Of a DNA stretch of 64,000 bases, positions 59,253 to 64,000 are shown in pieces. Numbering within the stretch: position 1 is the stretch's first letter; the number at the start of each line of letters is the position of its first letter. Source of the DNA: Liolophura sinensis (taxonomy: Eukaryota > Mollusca > Polyplacophora > Chitonida > Chitonidae); assembly GCF_032854445.1 (NCBI RefSeq), contig NC_088300.1:21061608-21125607 (forward strand), in the 5' to 3' direction. Below the pieces are notes generated by a model that did not search any database, was not told where the DNA came from, and saw nothing but the letters and a program-made list of their open reading frames with translations. Made by a program: the position numbers and the translations under genes.

Positions 59253-59492
59253 GGGGCCTCCGTGGCTCTGTTGGTTATTGATCCAAGATGCAATCGCTCT
59301 GAGTTCAAGCCCAGCTCATGCTGGCTTCCTCTATGGCTGTACGTGGGAAAGTCTGTCAGCTACCCGCGGACGGTCGTAGGTTTCCTCGGACTCTGTCCCT
59401 TTTCCTCTCACCATAATGATGGTAGCCGTCGTATAAGTGAAATATTCTTGAGTACGGCGTAAAGCACTAATCAAATAAATAAATAAATATAT
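59253..59492 (+). mobile_element. Family A SINE with head
   Basis: Starts ggggcctccgtggctctgtt (A-box-like), has gagttcaagccc (B-box-like) and a shortened head-body junction, and ends with the (aaat)n tail. Confidence 0.88.
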
Positions 59493-59689
59493 ATCAGTAC
59501 TGGAGGCATGGGTGTCATCGCTTTATGACTTCTTAAGTGCTACATCACTTGTACCACCTCCCTCCCCTTCGCGTTGTTTAATATTGTTTACACGACTAAA
59601 CAGTTGGTTGTGTTGTGCTGCTGTGTGCTGCGTACATATATTGTTATCATTCTTGTTTAGCGCCCTGCTTTTATGACGGTTGGTCATGT

Positions 59690-59784
59690 CTAACGGTTTC
59701 CTCCCACCATAATACTGGCCGCCGTCGTATGAGCGACGTGCACTTAGTGCGGCGTAAAACACCAATCAAATAAATAAATAAATG
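59690..59784 (+). mobile_element. Family A SINE 3' end
   Basis: Only the last 95 bp are present: cggtttcctcccaccataat, the gtgcggcgtaaaacaccaat block and the aaataaataaataaatg tail. Confidence 0.82.
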
Positions 59785-60410
59785 TATAACGGTGGACGAA
59801 ACTGGGAATCGCTAGTGGATGTTACTCTGCCTCACGAGGTAGCTCATAAACGTCCTAACAATAAGCTTCAGCGAGTTAAACTGGAACTGGACTTCCTTCA
59901 AAAGCCAGAAGAGCGTTCAATCAGCGAGAATTCCTGATGGAAATGTAACACAGCACGACGGAGTTGTCTCCCCTATACCATGTCATAGACAGCCGCAATC
60001 CTACTCCAGGTGTGCCTTCATTTGAAGTTGCTGTGTCTGAGACATTGGAGCACCTCTTCACTTTGAAATCAAACGTACGCAAATCTGCAAAACGTATCTA
60101 AGCCCTTTGATATGCGTTATCTCATAAACACACAGGTAGCTCACCATCTCAGCATATCCAGAACGTATAGTTGTGTCTGTAAATGAAACAATTTGCACCA
60201 GTCGTTATACAGCCTGATTATTCCCCCTCAGCCCTCCAACACACACACACAGCTTCCAACTGTATAGAATAATGTTTACCTATATAAGAGTAAAAACCTC
60301 AGTCCATGCTAGTGTCAGAGTGAAACTTTCAGGTGGCATCGCCTGGACAAGGCACCATTAAAGGTAATTTCACAGTCCAAAAAATAGCGTTGGTCTACAT
60401 CCAGAATTAA
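59785..60410. other. Intergenic, no gene recognised
   Basis: Non-coding sequence leading into the satellite; an acacacac run lies at 60240-60250. Confidence 0.4.
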
Positions 60411-62905
60411 TATAAATCACAGCAAAACTCTTGTTGCGGATGACCGAATGGGCGGTAAAGTACACTTAATTTCACACGCTTGTACCTCCATACATAGACT
60501 ACGGGAAAAACCGTTACTGCGGATGACCGAATGGGCGGTAAAGCACACTTGATTTCACACGCTTGTACCTCTGTACATAGACTACGGGAAAAACTCTTGC
60601 TGCGGATGACCGAATGGGCGGTAAAGCACACTTGATTTCACACGCTTGTACCTCCATATATAGACTACGGGAAAAACTCTTGCTGCGGATGACTGAATGG
60701 GCGGTAAAATACACTTGATTTCACACGGCTGTACCTCCATACATAGGCTACGGGAAAAACTCTTGCTGCGGATGACCGAATGGGCGGTAAAGCACACTTG
60801 ATTTCACACGCTTGTACCTCCATATATAGACTACGGGAAAAACTCTTGCTGCGGATGACTGAATGGGCGGTAAAATACACTTGATTTCACACGGCTGTAC
60901 CTCCATACATAGACTACGGGAAAAACTCTTGCTGCGGATGACCGAATGGGCGGTAAAGCACACTTGATTGCACACGCTTGTACCTCCATACGGGAAAAAC
61001 CGTTACTGCGGATGACCGAATGGGCGGTAAAGCACACTTGATTTCACACGCTTGTACCTCCATGCATAGACTACGGGAAAAACGTTACTGCGGATGACCG
61101 AATGGGCGGTAAAGCACGCTTGATTTCACACGCTTGTACCTCCATATATAGACTACGGGAAAAACTGTTACTGCGGATGACCGAATGGGCGGTAACGTAC
61201 ACTTGATTGCACACGCCTGTATCTCTATACATTAACTACGTTAAAAACTCTTGCTGTGGATGACCGAATGGGGGAGGGGGGGGGGGGGGTGGTTAAGTAC
61301 ACTTGATTGCTCACGCTTGTATCTCTGTACATAGGCTACGGGAAAAACTGTTACTGCAGATGACCGAATGGGCGGTAAAGTACACTTGATTACACACGCC
61401 TGTATCTCTATACATAGACTACGGGAAAAACTCTTGCTGCGGGTGACCGAATGGGCGGTAAAGTACACTTGATTGCACACGCCTGTACCTCCATACATAG
61501 ACTACGGGAAAAACTGTTACTGCAGATGACCGAATGGGCGGTAAAGTACACTTGATTGCTCACGCCTGTATCTCTGTACATAGGCTACGGGAAAAACTGC
61601 ACACGCCTGTATCTCTGTACATAGACTACGGGAAAAACTCTTGCTGCGGATGACCGAATGGGCGGTAAATTACACTTGATTTCACACGCCTGTATCTCTG
61701 TACATAGACGACGGGAAAAACTCTTGTTGCGGATGACTGAATGGGGGTGGGGGGTGTAAAGTACACTTGATTACTCACGCCTGTATCTCTGTACATAGAC
61801 TACGGGAAAAACTCTTGCTGCGGATGACTGAATGGGCGGTAAAGTACACTTGATTACACACGCCTGTATCTCTATACATTAACCACGGGAAAAACTGTTG
61901 CTGTGGATGACCGAATGGGCGGTAAAGTACACTTGAGTGCTCACGCCTGTACCTCCATAGATAGACTATGGGAAAAACTGTTACTGCAGATGACCGAATG
62001 GGCGGTAAAGTACACTTGATTGCACACGCCTGTATCTCCATACATAGACTACGGAAAAAGCTGTTGCTGCGGATGACCGAATGGGCGGTAGAGTACACTT
62101 GATTGCACACGCCTGTATCTCTGTACATAGGCTACGGAAAAAACTCTTGCTGTGGATGACCGAATGAGCAGTAGAGTACACTTGATTGCACACGCCTGTA
62201 TCTCTGTACATAGGCTACGGAAAAAACTCTTGCTGTGGATGACCGAATGAGCAGTAGAGTACACTTGATTGCACACGCCTGTATCTCTATACATTAACTA
62301 CGGGGAAAACTCTTGCTGCGGATGACCGAATGGGCGGTAGAGTACACTTGATTCCACACGCCTGTATCTCTATACATTAACCACGGGAAAAACTCTTGCT
62401 GTGGATGACCGAATGGGGGGTGGGGGGGGGGGGGGGTAAAGTACAGTTGATTGCTCACGCCTGTATCTCTGTACATAGGCTACGGGAAAAACTCTTGCTG
62501 CGGATGACCGAATGGGCGGTAAAGTACACTTGATTGCACACGCCTGTATCTCTATACATTAACCACGCGTAAAGCTCTTGCTGTGGATGACCGAATGGGG
62601 CGGGGTGGGTGGTGTGGGTGGTAAAGTACACTTGATTGCACACGCCTGTATCTCTGTACATAGACTACGGGAAAAACTCTTGCTGCGGATGACCGAATGG
62701 GCTGTAAAGTACACTTGATTTCACACGGCTGTATCTCTATACATTAACCACGGGAAAAACTCTTGCTGTGGATGACCGAAGGGTGGGGGGGGGGGGGGGG
62801 GGAGGGAGTACACTTGATTGCACACGCCTGTATCTCTATAAATATAGTACAGGAAAACTGTTGCTGCGCACGACCGAATGGGCGATAAAGTGCACTTGAT
62901 TGAGC
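60411..62905 (+). repeat. 83-bp satellite, about 30 copies, with embedded G-runs
   Basis: Unit: gtaaagtacacttgattgca + cacgcctgtatctctgtaca + tagactacgggaaaaactct + tgctgcggatgaccgaatgg + gcg, 83 bp. Two subtypes exist: a left block (to about 61200) with tttcacacgcttgtacctcc and a right block with tgcacacgcctgtatctct. In five units the gggcgg after gaccgaat is expanded into long G-runs (61271-61292, 61743-61758, 62415-62436, 62593-62622, 62781-62808). Short open frames across the array on the minus strand are repeats of one another and not genes; 83 is not a multiple of three. Confidence 0.93.
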
Positions 62906-63099
62906 GAGCCTAATTCTCCGCGGATATATATATTTATTTCCATACACTCTTTTCTTATTTTAATTTGCACGAGAGTAGTCTATCCGCGGAAGAACACTCC
63001 TGTTTCTCTTATGAACACATACTTCCCTGAATTAATTACTTTAGCTGCGGATGAACGAATAGGCACTAAACTGATGATAACTATACGTTAAGCCCCGCC

Positions 63100-63629
63100 C
63101 AGACTATCCAACATCACTCAACTTTTGTTGACTCAACAAGAGTCAACTTAAAGTTGAGTGAAGAAGTTGAGACGTGTTGAGTAGTCTGGACGGGTTCCTC
63201 AACACTCAACACTATCCAACACGGTTGAATCGGAAATTTGCATGTGTACTTTTTGTCAACAAGTTGAGTGAAGTTGAGTGAAAGTAGCCAATCAGCGGGC
63301 GTGTAGAAATAACGTGACCGTCGACCTGGGCAAAATGGCGACAAAAGAGAGAAACTAGTCTCGTGCTGAGACGTCTTCAACGCCGAACAACCATGTCAAT
63401 AAGCGCAGCCGATAAACTCACGACACAATTCTTCCGGCTGTCCGCCATTGCGTCTCATGCAATGGAGAGAAAATATGGAGATTTCACTCCAATTTATCGA
63501 AAAAAAAAAAAAACAGCTCAGCATCGTTCAACTCACGTCAGCAGTGTTGGACAAAGTTGACCCATCTGAGGTGTGCAGCATTCACCTGGCTGTTGAGTCA
63601 ACGAAAGTTGAGTGATGTTAGATAGTCTG
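63100..63629. mobile_element. Non-autonomous DNA transposon with 38-bp terminal inverted repeats
   Basis: Left terminus 63100-63137 (cagactatccaacatcactc + aacttttgttgactcaac) and right terminus 63592-63629 are reverse complements except for two or three positions. Sub-terminal regions repeat agttgagtgaag motifs. The interior has a short frame (63363-63560, RRLQRRTTMSISAADK) without transposase similarity, and an a/t-slippage run at 63501-63513. Superfamily is not determined; hAT- and PIF/Harbinger-type MITEs are both possible. Confidence 0.8.
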
Positions 63630-63895
63630 ACAGTTCATTGTAAAAATTTTTATATAATGTCGCATTCTCGAGTTGTCGACTTGCGTGTCCCGTTATAAAA
63701 CCCACGGGTCGAGATCAAGCAAAATCCCGCGGTTTTTTGCGCGCGGTTTTTCTCGACCAACCACACTCATGCCCAAGCATCGACTCTCGAGTTCTCGACC
63801 CGCGTGTATTAAAAGACACGGATCCAGAATGCGTCTTCCATAAGTTGCGGCTTCCTTGCTTGATGTTCAGCAAGAAGGGATAGTGCAACGACTAG

Positions 63896-64000
63896 ACCGG
63901 TATCAGTATAATGGCTTGGGCGGGGCGCGTTGCTTGACTTCGGTGAGTCGTCTCAGTGAAGCAGCGATAGATAAAAGAGTAGTGGAAATCAGTCCTGCAA
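63896..64000 (+). mobile_element. Family B SINE, internal part cut by the window end
   Basis: gaccggtatcagtataatgg, the cttgggcggggcg block and the cagtgaagcagcgat block follow the body of family B in order on the plus strand. No family B tRNA-like head is seen immediately before it. Confidence 0.6.

Noticed and set aside
60407-62947. A dozen similar minus-strand frames (MYRDTGVCNQVYFTAHSVIRSKSF type)
   Set aside because: They are out-of-phase readings of the 83-bp satellite, which is not a multiple of three, and have no gene context.

Overview
The window is nuclear DNA from an animal with intron-rich genes, most likely a mollusc or another lophotrochozoan. The sequence shows AT-rich non-coding DNA, GT-AG introns, proteins that align end to end with animal families, several tandem arrays, and many copies of two tRNA-derived SINE families. 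I recall both SINE types from bivalve and gastropod genomes, but that recollection is the only basis for the phylum and I cannot name a species. Most long open frames here are not genes; the real genes had to be rebuilt exon by exon from splice sites and reading phase.

Layout. (1) 0.36-13.65 kb, plus strand: a 12-exon kaptin (KPTN) gene, a subunit of the KICSTOR complex that restrains mTORC1. Intron 8 holds about 39 copies of an 83-bp repeat derived from the intron 8/exon 9 boundary of the same gene. (2) 13.7-20.9 kb: a 30-bp minisatellite, SINEs, a broken Myb/SANT-like transposon-type gene and a small inverted-repeat element. (3) 20.96-23.1 kb, minus strand: eight tandem 177-bp (59-codon) units, plus two further relics, all derived from exon 1 of an SLC3A heavy chain whose complete gene lies 31 kb away. 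(4) 23.1-31.9 kb: gene-poor, with minisatellites, an inverted-repeat element and a SINE inserted in a tandem array. (5) 31.97-35.46 kb, minus strand: SLIRP, a 100-residue RRM protein. It is head to head, 245 bp ATG to ATG, with (6) ALKBH1 (35.71-41.80 kb, plus strand), a six-exon AlkB dioxygenase. The same pair is adjacent in human, so this looks like an ancient bidirectional gene pair. (7) 43.78-44.79 kb: an intact single-exon 336-residue protein I do not recognise. (8) 49.09-54.50 kb, minus strand: a complete 10-exon SLC3A (4F2hc/rBAT-type) amino-acid transporter heavy chain of 661 residues, with the GH13 fold but two of the three catalytic carboxylates missing. (9) 54.5-64 kb: SINEs, a 40-bp x5 repeat, a second and unrelated 83-bp satellite of about 30 copies with runaway G-runs, and a roughly 530-bp transposon with 38-bp inverted termini.

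Functional links are loose. KPTN (amino-acid control of mTORC1) and SLC3A (amino-acid uptake) act in related physiology, and SLIRP and ALKBH1 both have mitochondrial RNA roles in vertebrates. The most unusual feature is that two genes here have each seeded a tandem array from one of their own exons: kaptin exon 9 inside its own intron, and SLC3A exon 1 at a distant site.
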